This document shows, one piece after another, positions 7,544 through 15,645 of a stretch of 64,000 bases of DNA. Position 1 is the stretch's first letter. Each line of letters starts with the position of its first letter. Origin of the DNA: Prevotella sp. P5-92 (GTDB taxonomy: Bacteria; Bacteroidota; Bacteroidia; Bacteroidales; Bacteroidaceae); assembly GCF_002251245.1 (NCBI RefSeq), contig NZ_NPJG01000023.1, forward strand, positions 59,999 to 123,998, read 5' to 3'. The notes beneath the pieces were generated by a model. That model was not told where the DNA came from. It searched no databases and saw only the letters and a list, made by a program, of their open reading frames with translations. Position numbers and translations under genes: made by a program.

Positions 7544-8863
7544 TTATTTTACATAAAAAATAGGTTCATCGGTGCCGGGATCTTCGGGGTAGAAATGTAC
7601 GGCACTGTCGTTGGTCTTGATGCACAGTGAGTCGAGGAGGCAGATGATTTCAGCTCCAGCCCATATCACGGGGCCGTAGCCATGGGCAGCATAGTTGTTT
7701 ACCGGGCGATAGGCATAGAACGCAGGGTCGAAAGCCAGTCCTGTGCCTACGCATGTGCCTTCCACTTGTCCATTGGCGGTGATGTGAGCGTTGACGTAAT
7801 GCCAAGCCAGCAGCGTTTGTCCGACGTATGGCTCAGGTTCGAGCCATCCCTTGTTGATGGCATGAGCCAGACAGTATGCATAGATGGCGGTGCAGGATGT
7901 CTCGAGATAGGTGTCGTTGCGGTCGAGGAGTTGATGCCATGCGCCGTCGTGTGACTGTAGTGCAAGAAGCCCAGCAAGGTGCTGTTTGAAGCAGTCGAGG
8001 ACGAAAGGGTCTTCCTTCACGTCGAGCAGTTCGCAGGCGGTGAGGAGCGCCCATCCGTTGGCGCGTCCCCAGAAGAACGATGGGTGGTAGTTGTCGGCCG
8101 TAGGTGTCCATCCGTGTCGGTAAAGCTGTTTGTCGGCCACCCACATCTTTTCGCGGAACAGTCGGAACTGCCTTACGGCCTCGTCCCAGTTGCCGTTGAA
8201 GGCGAGGGCCGGTATTCCCATGAACATGTCGTCGAGCCACACAGTGTTTTTTACAGGACGGAGTCGGGCGAACTGTCCGTCGGTGTATCTGTATTCCTTG
8301 TTGGCGATGAAGTCGTAGTATCGGTCGATCTGTTCGTCCCACAGTCGGGGCTGTTTTATGTCCAATGACTTATATCCGGTGTTTCTCGCCTTGATCATCG
8401 CGCTGCAGATGGCTCCGCAGTCGTCGAGGGCGTCGGGGGAGACGACTTGTTCCATGAGGTTGTCAATCTGTTCGCCTTTCTCTTTCATTTTGATAAAGCG
8501 TGGCGCTTGTTCGGCGAGGAAGTTCATGCGATCGACGGCGTAGCGTGTGTAGCGTGTGTCGCCGGTGAGTTCGCCTGCCCTCATCATGGCGGAATAAGTC
8601 ACACCCCATTCGTATGACGTGAGGCGGAAGTCGCCGCGTCGCAGCTGTTTGCCCGAGACGTCGAGTTCGGCGAATGTCGTCCTGTCGAGATAGTCGAATA
8701 TGCGGTCGATGCTTGCCTTCACCTCTTTTTTGTCGGGCACACCGTAGGGATAGGTGTATGCGGGCTTCATAAGGTGGAGTGGGGCGGTGGCGTCGTTCAC
8801 CACCTGTTGTGCGCTGACAGTGAACGAAGCGAGTGTAATGATAGTTGTGAGAATAGTTTTCAT
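7544..8863 (-). CDS. GH105 unsaturated rhamnogalacturonyl hydrolase
   Basis: This 439-residue secreted enzyme should remove the unsaturated galacturonic acid from the ends of oligosaccharides left by rhamnogalacturonan lyases. The ATG at 8863 is chosen because it begins a signal peptide (MKTILTTIITLASFTVSAQQ); the frame is open further upstream without one. The (alpha/alpha)6 family features are visible: YEWGVTYSAMMRAGELTGD, NTVWLDDMFMGIPAL (residues ~207-221), FWGRANGWALLTACELL (~265-281), and HDGAWHQLLDRNDTYLETSCTAIYAYCLA (~315-343). Only 17 bp separate its start from the stop of the PL26-like lyase gene, so the two probably share a transcript. Confidence 0.93.
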   Translation of the reverse strand: MKTILTTIITLASFTVSAQQVVNDATAPLHLMKPAYTYPYGVPDKKEVKASIDRIFDYLDRTTFAELDVSGKQLRRGDFRLTSYEWGVTYSAMMRAGELTGDTRYTRYAVDRMNFLAEQAPRFIKMKEKGEQIDNLMEQVVSPDALDDCGAICSAMIKARNTGYKSLDIKQPRLWDEQIDRYYDFIANKEYRYTDGQFARLRPVKNTVWLDDMFMGIPALAFNGNWDEAVRQFRLFREKMWVADKQLYRHGWTPTADNYHPSFFWGRANGWALLTACELLDVKEDPFVLDCFKQHLAGLLALQSHDGAWHQLLDRNDTYLETSCTAIYAYCLAHAINKGWLEPEPYVGQTLLAWHYVNAHITANGQVEGTCVGTGLAFDPAFYAYRPVNNYAAHGYGPVIWAGAEIICLLDSLCIKTNDSAVHFYPEDPGTDEPIFYVK

Positions 8864-8880
8864 TGTTTGAATGTTTATTG

Positions 8881-11790
8881 TTAATAAAGTCTTATTGTCT
8901 CTTGCATGAAGATGGCATCCATGGTCCATGTGGCGCAGTCGTTAGTCCAGAGTGAAGGTTTTGGTGCGAGGGGGAGATTTTCGAGCAGACTGTCCCATGC
9001 CTGTTGTGCCAATGGAGCCATTCCTTGCCATGCAGCCCATGCCTGCAGTCTGGGGATGCGGAACTTGTTGTGTTTTATCTTCCACGCCATCTCCTTGTAG
9101 GTGCTGTTATGTTTCCCCCAGCAGTAGAAGAACTCGGGACTGTCTATGGAAAGCATCATTTCGCCCATAAGTTCGAATCCTCCCATGATAGGCATCAGGT
9201 GATTGGTGGTTTGTGCGTCGGGCATATCGGTGGAAAGGATGCCGGTGGCGGGGTCGTAACCCAGGGCCATGGGACCTTGGAAGAATCCGTGTGGCAGACG
9301 TGTGATAGAAGTGATGCCGGCGAGAAGCTTGTCGTGGTGGCGTCTGCTTCCAGTGCGCTCCCATTCGGTAAACCAGTTGCTTGCATATCCCATCCAGTCG
9401 GGGCCGATTCTGAGTCGTGCCGGTGCCGAGCAGGGATAGAGGCTGCGTGGCTGTGCGAGGCGCATGGGGTCGAGGGTGTAGAGCAACGTGTCGGCGTCAG
9501 CCACCTCGTGCATTATGTCGCCCAGACGTTCGTCGGCCGTGAGGTAATAATAGAATCTGTTCCACCATGCTTCGCTGATGCGCGATTCTTTGGCTCCGCA
9601 TCCCCAGTGAACCACATTATGTCGGGAGCCGAGACCGGCGTGAGGGCCAATGTGGTAAGTATCGACCTCTGAGCAGTGGCGTGTCATGGCCACGGCCATT
9701 CGCCACACCTCGGGGTCGGCAGTGCGCAGGAATTGGTACCAGAACATGGTGGGTGAGGCGAGTTCGGTGTTGTCCCATGCATATCCGCCCACGTCGTATC
9801 TCCACTCGTCGCGTGAGCTGTCATAGGCGTGCATCACGTCGCCGTAGTTGAAATATCCGTACCATCCGTGGCGTTCTATTTCGGTCTTATAGAAGCGCAT
9901 GATACTGTCGAGGGTGTTTTCCACAAGACAGTCGCGTGGCGTCAGCCGTACGGGCAAGCTCCAAATGCCGAATGCCCTTTTGCGGTGCAGGTATTCGGGT
10001 GTGGGAAGCATCTGTGTATCGTTGTCTGTTTCGGCGTCGATGAAGATGGTAGATGTGCGAGCGATGCCCCATGCGGTGCTCATGCCTGGTTGCACGTCTT
10101 CGTAGGCCGATTCGAGACTGTGGGCGACGGTGTCATAGTGTTCGAAGCTGAAAGGTTCTGCCTCGGGCGAATAGAGGCTGATGGTCACGATGGCGGTGTC
10201 GGAGCGCATCTTGTCAACGACAATAGTTGAGGGATAGCTCTGCCAGAAGTCTTTCAGACGGAAGGAGGAAAATGAGCTGTTGTCGCCAACGGTGACGAGA
10301 CCGTTGCTTCTTGTCCCCTCGATGGTTCCTATCCATGGCGACCTTTCGGTGGCTCGTTTGCGTATGGAGTATCCATTTGGCGACAGTTGACTGAGTCTGA
10401 AACAGTCCCATTTTGCTATTTGTGTCAGTGTTACCTTGGTGATGCTATCCATTTGATCGAGATCAATCTTGCGTCGTGCGATGAGAGGCTGTACCGACAT
10501 AGGTTTGTGATCGTCGAATCTTACATAGCGTTGGTAAGCTTCGCCGTGCATGGGGACACGGAAGTGGAGCGACAGCTCGTTCAGTCCTTCTCTGTTGAGG
10601 GCGCTGTCAACGAGTAGCGTGTGGACGAGTTTCTTCTCTTTGCTCCCCTTGTATGAATAGGTTCGGATGATGAAGTTCTTTCCGACGTATTTTTCAACAG
10701 TGCATATCCTTCCTTGCCTTTCGGTCTCATGACGCAGCACCGGGCAGATACGATGGTTGAGGGTGACGTAGAAAGAAGGGAAGGCGGTCGCCTTGTCATT
10801 AACTTCAGTCTTGTTCTTGTCTTTAATGTTTTTCTTGGCCTTAGAGCCTTTTCCCTCTGCAAAGGATTTGGTGAGAAGGCAAGAGCCAGTGCCATTAGGT
10901 ATTACAGCCGTGAACGAAAGCCACTTGGCGCTACCGTCGGGCCATGATGCCAACCTGCGGCTCTCAAAAGGCAGACGCAAACCTTTGTCGGTGGTTAGGG
11001 TAAAGTCCTCGCCTCGAGTCTCGCCCTGTGCGAAAGGCACGCCGAAGGTCTGCGGTCCTTGTCCTTTTGCTCCTATCCATGCGATGGTGACGCCTTCCTT
11101 GTCGGGGTCGGAGCAAGTATATCTGAAGTTTCTCATTTGGGCATGAGACAGCGTGGTGCGGAAACCGAAATACCCTCGTGTCAGTGGTCGTGGATCGACA
11201 TAATCTACGAGACATTCGCCGTCGATGAAGTATTTTACCCGTCCGTCGATTACCTCGATTCGTATGCTGTACCAGTGGTCGCCCTTTATCAGGTGGGCAG
11301 GGTCGGTATATTCCTTAAGGATGACGGGGCGCAGCCAAAGACTGTCGGTGGTCATCGGGTAGCCGGTATATCGGCGGAAGCGGGTTGTGGTGTTCCAGTT
11401 GCCGCCATATCCCATATAATAAAGTCTCAGGGCGTAGTTGTTGACGAACTTGCCTCCGCAGCCGCCACATCGTTCCGCCATCCAGAAGCAGTTGAGATCG
11501 CTGATGCGATTGTTGCCTTTGTCGTCTTTGAAACGAGGGTCGCTGACGATGCGTGCCTCGTATTCGATGACGGTGTTTCCCTGCATGAGGTTGGTGTTCC
11601 AGAGCGTGAGTCCCTTTGGTGCGACGATATCGATTATCCCGTCACGGTTGGTGACTGTCGAAGCCTTGTCTTCCGCCTCCATCCACCAGTCGCCCTTGTC
11701 TTTTGCCGATGCCTGGTCGGTGGAGAATAGGAGAACTGCTAATATTAGCGACAGCCTAATGATAAGTGATGATTTTGTCTTAGTATTCAT
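8881..11790 (-). CDS. Exo-rhamnogalacturonan lyase-like protein (PL26-type) with an N-terminal DUF6250 domain
   Basis: This 969-residue secreted protein starts best at the ATG at 11790, which gives a signal peptide (LIIRLSLILAVLLFSTDQASA). Residues ~28-230 resemble DUF6250, a lectin-like beta-sandwich, with WWMEAED and DLNCFWMAERCGG. From residue ~235 it resembles the PcRGLX family of exo-rhamnogalacturonan lyases: TFGVPFAQGE, SWPDGSAKWLSF (~280-291), and a long C-terminal all-helical part with HNVVHWGCGAKESRISEAWWNRFYY-type residues and the His/Tyr-rich face expected of a lyase. PL26 enzymes release unsaturated disaccharides from chain ends, which the GH105 downstream could then process. Family assignment is from recalled motifs and the context. 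Confidence 0.75.
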   Translation of the reverse strand: MNTKTKSSLIIRLSLILAVLLFSTDQASAKDKGDWWMEAEDKASTVTNRDGIIDIVAPKGLTLWNTNLMQGNTVIEYEARIVSDPRFKDDKGNNRISDLNCFWMAERCGGCGGKFVNNYALRLYYMGYGGNWNTTTRFRRYTGYPMTTDSLWLRPVILKEYTDPAHLIKGDHWYSIRIEVIDGRVKYFIDGECLVDYVDPRPLTRGYFGFRTTLSHAQMRNFRYTCSDPDKEGVTIAWIGAKGQGPQTFGVPFAQGETRGEDFTLTTDKGLRLPFESRRLASWPDGSAKWLSFTAVIPNGTGSCLLTKSFAEGKGSKAKKNIKDKNKTEVNDKATAFPSFYVTLNHRICPVLRHETERQGRICTVEKYVGKNFIIRTYSYKGSKEKKLVHTLLVDSALNREGLNELSLHFRVPMHGEAYQRYVRFDDHKPMSVQPLIARRKIDLDQMDSITKVTLTQIAKWDCFRLSQLSPNGYSIRKRATERSPWIGTIEGTRSNGLVTVGDNSSFSSFRLKDFWQSYPSTIVVDKMRSDTAIVTISLYSPEAEPFSFEHYDTVAHSLESAYEDVQPGMSTAWGIARTSTIFIDAETDNDTQMLPTPEYLHRKRAFGIWSLPVRLTPRDCLVENTLDSIMRFYKTEIERHGWYGYFNYGDVMHAYDSSRDEWRYDVGGYAWDNTELASPTMFWYQFLRTADPEVWRMAVAMTRHCSEVDTYHIGPHAGLGSRHNVVHWGCGAKESRISEAWWNRFYYYLTADERLGDIMHEVADADTLLYTLDPMRLAQPRSLYPCSAPARLRIGPDWMGYASNWFTEWERTGSRRHHDKLLAGITSITRLPHGFFQGPMALGYDPATGILSTDMPDAQTTNHLMPIMGGFELMGEMMLSIDSPEFFYCWGKHNSTYKEMAWKIKHNKFRIPRLQAWAAWQGMAPLAQQAWDSLLENLPLAPKPSLWTNDCATWTMDAIFMQETIRLY

Positions 11791-11806
11791 AGCGTTTTTT
11801 GAGTTA

Positions 11807-12169
11807 TTAACTGAGTTTGATGGCAATCATGGTCATTGTCACGCCTATGACGATGCTGCTTGCCACGTATGCCAATGCCGTGGCTACATGGTCAGAGGAT
11901 AGGAGCTGGAAGGTCTCGTTGCTAAAGGTGGAGAAAGTGGTGAAGCCGCCACAGAGACCCACTACCAACAGCAACCTAATCTCCTCTGTCAGGTGCCATC
12001 GGGCGATGGCAGCCGTGATGAGCCCGATGAGCAAGCATCCGATGATGTTTGCTGTGAAGGTGCCCCATGGGAATGAGCCTTGGCACGAACCGCTGACCAT
12101 CCTTCCTACGAGATAGCGGAGGACGCTTCCTACGCCTCCTCCAACGAATATCAACAAGAGGTGATTCAT
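11807..12169 (-). CDS. crcB: Fluoride exporter CrcB/Fluc
   Basis: This 120-residue inner-membrane protein exports fluoride as an antiparallel dimer. The ATG at 12169 is chosen because it gives the normal length and start MNHLLLIFVGGGVGSVLRYL. Diagnostic motifs: GGGVGSVLRY (residues 9-18), GTFTANIIGCLLIG (~35-48, the family's GTxxxNxxGxF region) and GLCGGFTTFSTF (~70-81, the Phe-box and central Na+ site). Four membrane helices are visible. It lies between the pectin genes and the inverted repeat and is functionally unrelated to them. I saw no fluoride riboswitch upstream. Confidence 0.95.
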   Translation of the reverse strand: MNHLLLIFVGGGVGSVLRYLVGRMVSGSCQGSFPWGTFTANIIGCLLIGLITAAIARWHLTEEIRLLLVVGLCGGFTTFSTFSNETFQLLSSDHVATALAYVASSIVIGVTMTMIAIKLS

Positions 12170-12191
12170 GACATTTCTTTTTGTTAGGACT

Positions 12192-12218
12192 GCAAAAATA
12201 CAGATTATTTTGCAAAAA
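12192..12218 (-). promoter_or_regulatory. Candidate promoter of crcB
   Basis: On the minus strand TATTTTTGCA occurs twice in succession upstream of the crcB ATG (near 12191-12200 and 12210-12219). Either fits the TAnnTTTG -7 box. Confidence 0.45.
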
Positions 12219-12267
12219 TACACATCGTTTCCAAATAAATAATGTTAAATGGGGTGAGATAAATAAT

Positions 12268-12433
12268 AAAAGCATTACCTTTGCATAAGGAAAGTTGCAT
12301 TTGACTTCGTCGACCTCTGTCGCGACTCGGAATAGCTCGAGTAAGCTCGGCTCTTCACTCGCTGCTCCATCGGTTCGGCAAAACAATCAAGCGAGTTTGT
12401 TGATTTTGCGCTCGACTTGCATTCCCTTTGCAA
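12268..12433. repeat. Interspersed promoter-bearing repeat, copy 2 (inverted relative to copy 1)
   Basis: The reverse complement matches 1291-1456 end to end, with the central ~90 bp (GCAAAACAATCAAGC side to GACTTCGTCGACC side) showing no difference and only scattered changes towards the ends. It carries TACCTTTG at 12276-12283 and a variant TCCCTTTG at 12424-12431. The latter sits 31 bp before the next ATG, as in copy 1. Confidence 0.9.
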
Positions 12434-12462
12434 ACATTTACAAACTAACTAATAACATACAA

Positions 12463-13518
12463 ATGATACGAAGAATAAGAAAACAACTACTTGGCTTTGC
12501 AGTTTTTACGGTTTCTGCCACCGCCATTGCCCAAAATCCTCAGAAAGGTGATTATGGCTATCTCTTCTGCCACATGAGCGACCGCGGAGAGTGGACGGCA
12601 TACGCCGTGAGTCGTGACGGAATGAACTATCACGACATCATCAATGGTGACAGCATCTTCTCGCCATACGAGCATGCGAAGATAGAAGGAGGAACGCGCG
12701 ACGCTTACATCTGCCGCACGCACGATGCCAAGGGATATCTCATGGTGACAACCGATATGTGTGTGAGGAAGAGCAAGGTCTGGGACAACTATGGAATCAA
12801 TCTGCATCGCTCAGACGACCTTGTCAACTGGCAGTCGGTGACGTTTGATTTCCGCAGTGGTTCGTCGATATTCTGCGATCCAGAGTCGCCCGATGTGTAT
12901 AATGACTGGTCGAAGGTGAACCGCGTATGGGCACCGCAGATATTCTGGGATCCTTCCTATCGTTGGCCCGACGGTACCGAGGGCGGTTACTTCATCTATT
13001 ATTCCATGTGGAACCGCGAGGAAGAGGCTTACGACCGTATGTACTATTCGTATGCTGACCTGTCGTTTACTCGTATCACAAAACCACGACTATTGTTTGA
13101 CTGGGGGTATGCTACCATCGATGCCGACATCAACTTGCTGCCTTCAGACAATCTCTATCACATGATGATAAAGAAAGAGGGCGGGCGTCCCGGATTGTTT
13201 ACTTCTACCGCCCCGTCTCTTACTGGCCCGTGGAGCTTGCCTGTGGACGACGACTATGTTGACTTCGAAGGAAATAAAAAATGCGAGGGAGTGTCAGCCT
13301 TCCAACTTGTCGGCGATGATACGTGGCGAATAGGGTATATCGAATATTCGTCGCGTCCGAAGCATTACCGCATCTGCCGTGCCGATCGCAACATGCGCAA
13401 TTTCTCCGACCCTGTAGATATAAAAGGAGTCAACGGTCCGCAGCATGGATCGTTTATGAGGTTGACAAAGAAGGAATATAAGAGACTTGAGAAGCTAAAC
13501 AAGAAATACAAAAGGTAA
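12463..13518 (+). CDS. GH43-like five-bladed propeller protein, secreted
   Basis: The ATG at 12463 is chosen because it begins a signal peptide (RRIRKQLLGFAVFTVSATAIAQ); the frame is open upstream into the repeat but without one. The 351-residue product looks like a glycosidase of the GH43/GH117-type beta-propeller clan: DAYICRTHDAKGYLM, RVWAPQIFWDPSYRWPDGTEGGYFIYYS (residues ~150-178) and a propeller blade with TAPSLTGPWSLP. The RVWAPQIFWD motif is typical of arabinanase/arabinosidase-like members. The usual N-terminal HDPS-type Asp is not obvious, so activity is uncertain. It could act on arabinan side chains of rhamnogalacturonan. The promoter lies in the repeat just upstream. Confidence 0.7.
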   Translation: MIRRIRKQLLGFAVFTVSATAIAQNPQKGDYGYLFCHMSDRGEWTAYAVSRDGMNYHDIINGDSIFSPYEHAKIEGGTRDAYICRTHDAKGYLMVTTDMCVRKSKVWDNYGINLHRSDDLVNWQSVTFDFRSGSSIFCDPESPDVYNDWSKVNRVWAPQIFWDPSYRWPDGTEGGYFIYYSMWNREEEAYDRMYYSYADLSFTRITKPRLLFDWGYATIDADINLLPSDNLYHMMIKKEGGRPGLFTSTAPSLTGPWSLPVDDDYVDFEGNKKCEGVSAFQLVGDDTWRIGYIEYSSRPKHYRICRADRNMRNFSDPVDIKGVNGPQHGSFMRLTKKEYKRLEKLNKKYKR

Positions 13519-13597
13519 CTCGACTTCCCATACATACTTGGCTCCTTTCCCCCTCCCCTGTTGAGCATAAACGAAATAGCAATATATATAATAAGGT

Positions 13598-13644
13598 GTA
13601 ACTGACGAGTTAACAGGCAAACGGCTTGTCAACTCGTCAGCTAC
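13598..13644. terminator. Long hairpin between convergent genes (candidate bidirectional terminator)
   Basis: CTGACGAGTT (13602-13611) and AACTCGTCAG (13631-13640) are perfect arms, and pairing extends inward and outward with isolated mismatches. It sits between the 3' ends of two convergent GH43-type genes. No strong T-run. Confidence 0.6.
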
Positions 13645-13645
13645 A

Positions 13646-14644
13646 TTATAACGTCGGTTTCACCTTGACGATGTTCCCTTTCTTGTCGAAAGTCATACGG
13701 TCAATACATACCTCGCGATGATATCCCGGACCCTTGGCACGATCTATGTAGTCCTTGTTGATGCGGTGATAAACAATGTACCACTTGTCTTTGCCAGGCA
13801 CCTTTAGCACAGAATTGTGGGCGGTACCGTAGATCTGCTGTCCAGGATCTTGCTTAAGAATGATAGGATCGTCGGCCACCTTGATTGGACCTAAGGGCGA
13901 GGAGGACGTGCCGTAGCATACGTGATAGTTAGGCGACCCGGTGTCATCGACTGACCAGAGGAAGTAGTATTTCCCCTTTCTGTAGAACACGTATGGAGCT
14001 TCCCGATATTTCCATGTCTGGAGAGTGCCGCCTTCAGGTGTCATCACCTTGATGGTCTCCTTCTTCACGGTGGTCATGTCGTTCTCAAGTTCGGCTCCCG
14101 CCATATAAGCGTTGCCCCAGTAGATATAGTATTTCTTCGATTTCGGGTCTTGAAACACGTCCACGTCAATCTGTTGTCCCCATCCAACCGGACTGTCGCT
14201 AATGATAGGCTGTCCGAAATCCACAAACGGACCTGTCGGCGAGTCGCTCACGGCCACTCCAATCTCCTTCCTCTTCCCCGCGTTGGCACTGAAGTAAAGA
14301 TAATACTTGTATGTCCCGTCCTTCTGCCTCACCTCGATAGCGGCTGGAGCCCATGCGTTGCCCATCGCCCATTTTACCTGCTCGCTCTTTACATCGAGCA
14401 CTTGTCCTTCGTCGGTCCATCTCTTGAGATCGGGAGATGAGAAGACATTAAATGTCCATCCGCCCCAACGCTCATAGCCGTCGGTGGTGCTGTAGATGTA
14501 ATATTTGCCAGTCATCTTTGAGTAGAGGATCTCAGGGTCGGCATGAAACTCGGGAAGAATAGGATTGGAGGTCTTAGCACTTTCTTGCGCCGTTGCCATC
14601 GACAGCGACAATGCCGCAACGGCAGTAATGAATAGTTTTTTCAT
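13646..14644 (-). CDS. GH43 glycoside hydrolase (arabinosidase/xylosidase-like), secreted
   Basis: This 332-residue protein has a signal peptide (MKKLFITAVAALSLSMATAQ). GH43 features: FHADPEILY near residues 33-41 (catalytic-base Asp), NAWAPAAIEV (~95-104), GWGQQIDVDVFQD (~153-165, the Asp that tunes the acid), KYREAPYVFYRKGKYYFLWS (~212-231, catalytic-acid Glu in REAP) and GTAHNSVLKVPG (~273-284, the His conserved in many members). A single catalytic domain with no C-terminal lectin module. The likely substrates are arabinose- or xylose-containing side chains. Promoter at 14691-14722. Confidence 0.88.
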   Translation of the reverse strand: MKKLFITAVAALSLSMATAQESAKTSNPILPEFHADPEILYSKMTGKYYIYSTTDGYERWGGWTFNVFSSPDLKRWTDEGQVLDVKSEQVKWAMGNAWAPAAIEVRQKDGTYKYYLYFSANAGKRKEIGVAVSDSPTGPFVDFGQPIISDSPVGWGQQIDVDVFQDPKSKKYYIYWGNAYMAGAELENDMTTVKKETIKVMTPEGGTLQTWKYREAPYVFYRKGKYYFLWSVDDTGSPNYHVCYGTSSSPLGPIKVADDPIILKQDPGQQIYGTAHNSVLKVPGKDKWYIVYHRINKDYIDRAKGPGYHREVCIDRMTFDKKGNIVKVKPTL

Positions 14645-14690
14645 GAGTTGAAACGATAGCTTGTTTGTTAGTACTTATACGAAATTTTTG

Positions 14691-14722
14691 CAAAGTTACA
14701 CATTCATTTCCGAATATGCAAG
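14691..14722 (-). promoter_or_regulatory. Promoter of the GH43 gene
   Basis: On the minus strand CTTG, 20 bases and TAACTTTG (+ strand 14691-14698) precede the ATG at 14644. Confidence 0.6.
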
Positions 14723-14830
14723 CGTTTAAGTTTTTTTTATTATCACTTCATGTCACCCGCCATTTACCATGTGTCGTCTTGTTTCCCGTGTATGGATAAA
14801 AGACCGTGATTTGCTGAAACGGAGGCATAG

Positions 14831-14882
14831 ATGTAACAAAAAACTTTTGAAAATGTAACAAAAACCAATGCCATTTGTTACT
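14831..14882. repeat. Direct repeat ATGTAACAAAAA with an inverted third copy
   Basis: ATGTAACAAAAA occurs at 14831-14842 and 14853-14864 (22 bp apart), followed by TTTGTTAC in the opposite sense. The block lies upstream of the sigma factor promoter in the 355 bp divergent intergenic region. It may be a regulator site. Confidence 0.5.
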
Positions 14883-14907
14883 TTTGTGTATTTTTCACCT
14901 AAAAACG

Positions 14908-14939
14908 TTTGTAAATTACGATAAGATTTGCTAAATTTG
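14908..14939 (+). promoter_or_regulatory. Promoter of the ECF sigma factor gene
   Basis: TTTG (14908-14911), 20 bases, TAAATTTG (14932-14939): both boxes match the phylum consensus. Confidence 0.8.
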
Positions 14940-14999
14940 CAGTGTCGCTCGTGCGCTATTGCACAAGCCCTACATATCGTGCCAAACAAATATCAAGCA

Positions 15000-15506
15000 A
15001 TGCAAAAGACCACAGAAGACATCATAACCGAATACTATGTAGCCAATCTCAACGAGCTTCGGCTATATGCCAATAAGATACTCGACGACCTCGAAGACGC
15101 AAAGGATGTCGTCCAGGAGTGTTTTGTGCGCATGTTAGGTATGAAACAGTCCATCATTCCACTCACCCTTCCCGCCATGGCCCACTCCATGGTGAGAAAC
15201 AAGGCGATAAGTATAGTGAGGCGAAAGGCTGTGGCACGACAATATAATAAGACGGAGACGGCGGTAGCAGAAAGGCAGGCTGAACATACAGAACTACGCC
15301 TTGTGATGGCAGACATGGTGAATGTAGCCGAAAGCAAGATAGCCTCCTTGCCGCCGGCATACAGACAAATCTACGAGATGAACCTCTACGACGGGATGCA
15401 AGTAAAGGAAATATCCGAAACGCTCGGATTAAAGTATAAATACGTGGAGAAAAAGCTCGGAAAAGCCCGAACTTTGGTGCGCAAAGGTTTAAGAAATGTT
15501 GTTTAA
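15000..15506 (+). CDS. ECF-type RNA polymerase sigma factor
   Basis: The 168-residue reading from the ATG at 15000 is chosen because the predicted transcript starts near 14946 and the upstream codons have no family match. Region 2 is ELRLYANKILDDLEDAKDVVQECFVRML (residues ~17-44), the helix that binds the -10/-7 box and core polymerase. Region 4 is SLPPAYRQIYEMNLYDGMQVKEISETLGLKYKYVEKKLGKARTLV (~115-160), the helix-turn-helix for the -35/-33 box. It is read alone, without an anti-sigma gene beside it; gdhA follows with its own promoter. Confidence 0.9.
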   Translation: MQKTTEDIITEYYVANLNELRLYANKILDDLEDAKDVVQECFVRMLGMKQSIIPLTLPAMAHSMVRNKAISIVRRKAVARQYNKTETAVAERQAEHTELRLVMADMVNVAESKIASLPPAYRQIYEMNLYDGMQVKEISETLGLKYKYVEKKLGKARTLVRKGLRNVV

Positions 15507-15558
15507 TGCCAATAATTAACAAAATGTAAGTTAAAGACCAAAAATATTACCCGAAACA

Positions 15559-15590
15559 TTTGGAGGATTGTGGAAAATAACCTAATTTTG
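15559..15590 (+). promoter_or_regulatory. Promoter of gdhA
   Basis: TTTG (15559-15562), 20 bases, TAATTTTG (15583-15590); leader of about 50 bases before the ATG at 15646. Confidence 0.8.
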
Positions 15591-15645
15591 CGGCATATAT
15601 ATTACACATTGACATTTAGTGAAACAATTTTAAAAACCTACCGTT

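Noticed and set aside
12170..12270. Fluoride riboswitch before crcB
   Set aside because: The upstream sequence is A/T-rich with two -7 boxes and lacks the GC-rich pseudoknot of the fluoride motif.
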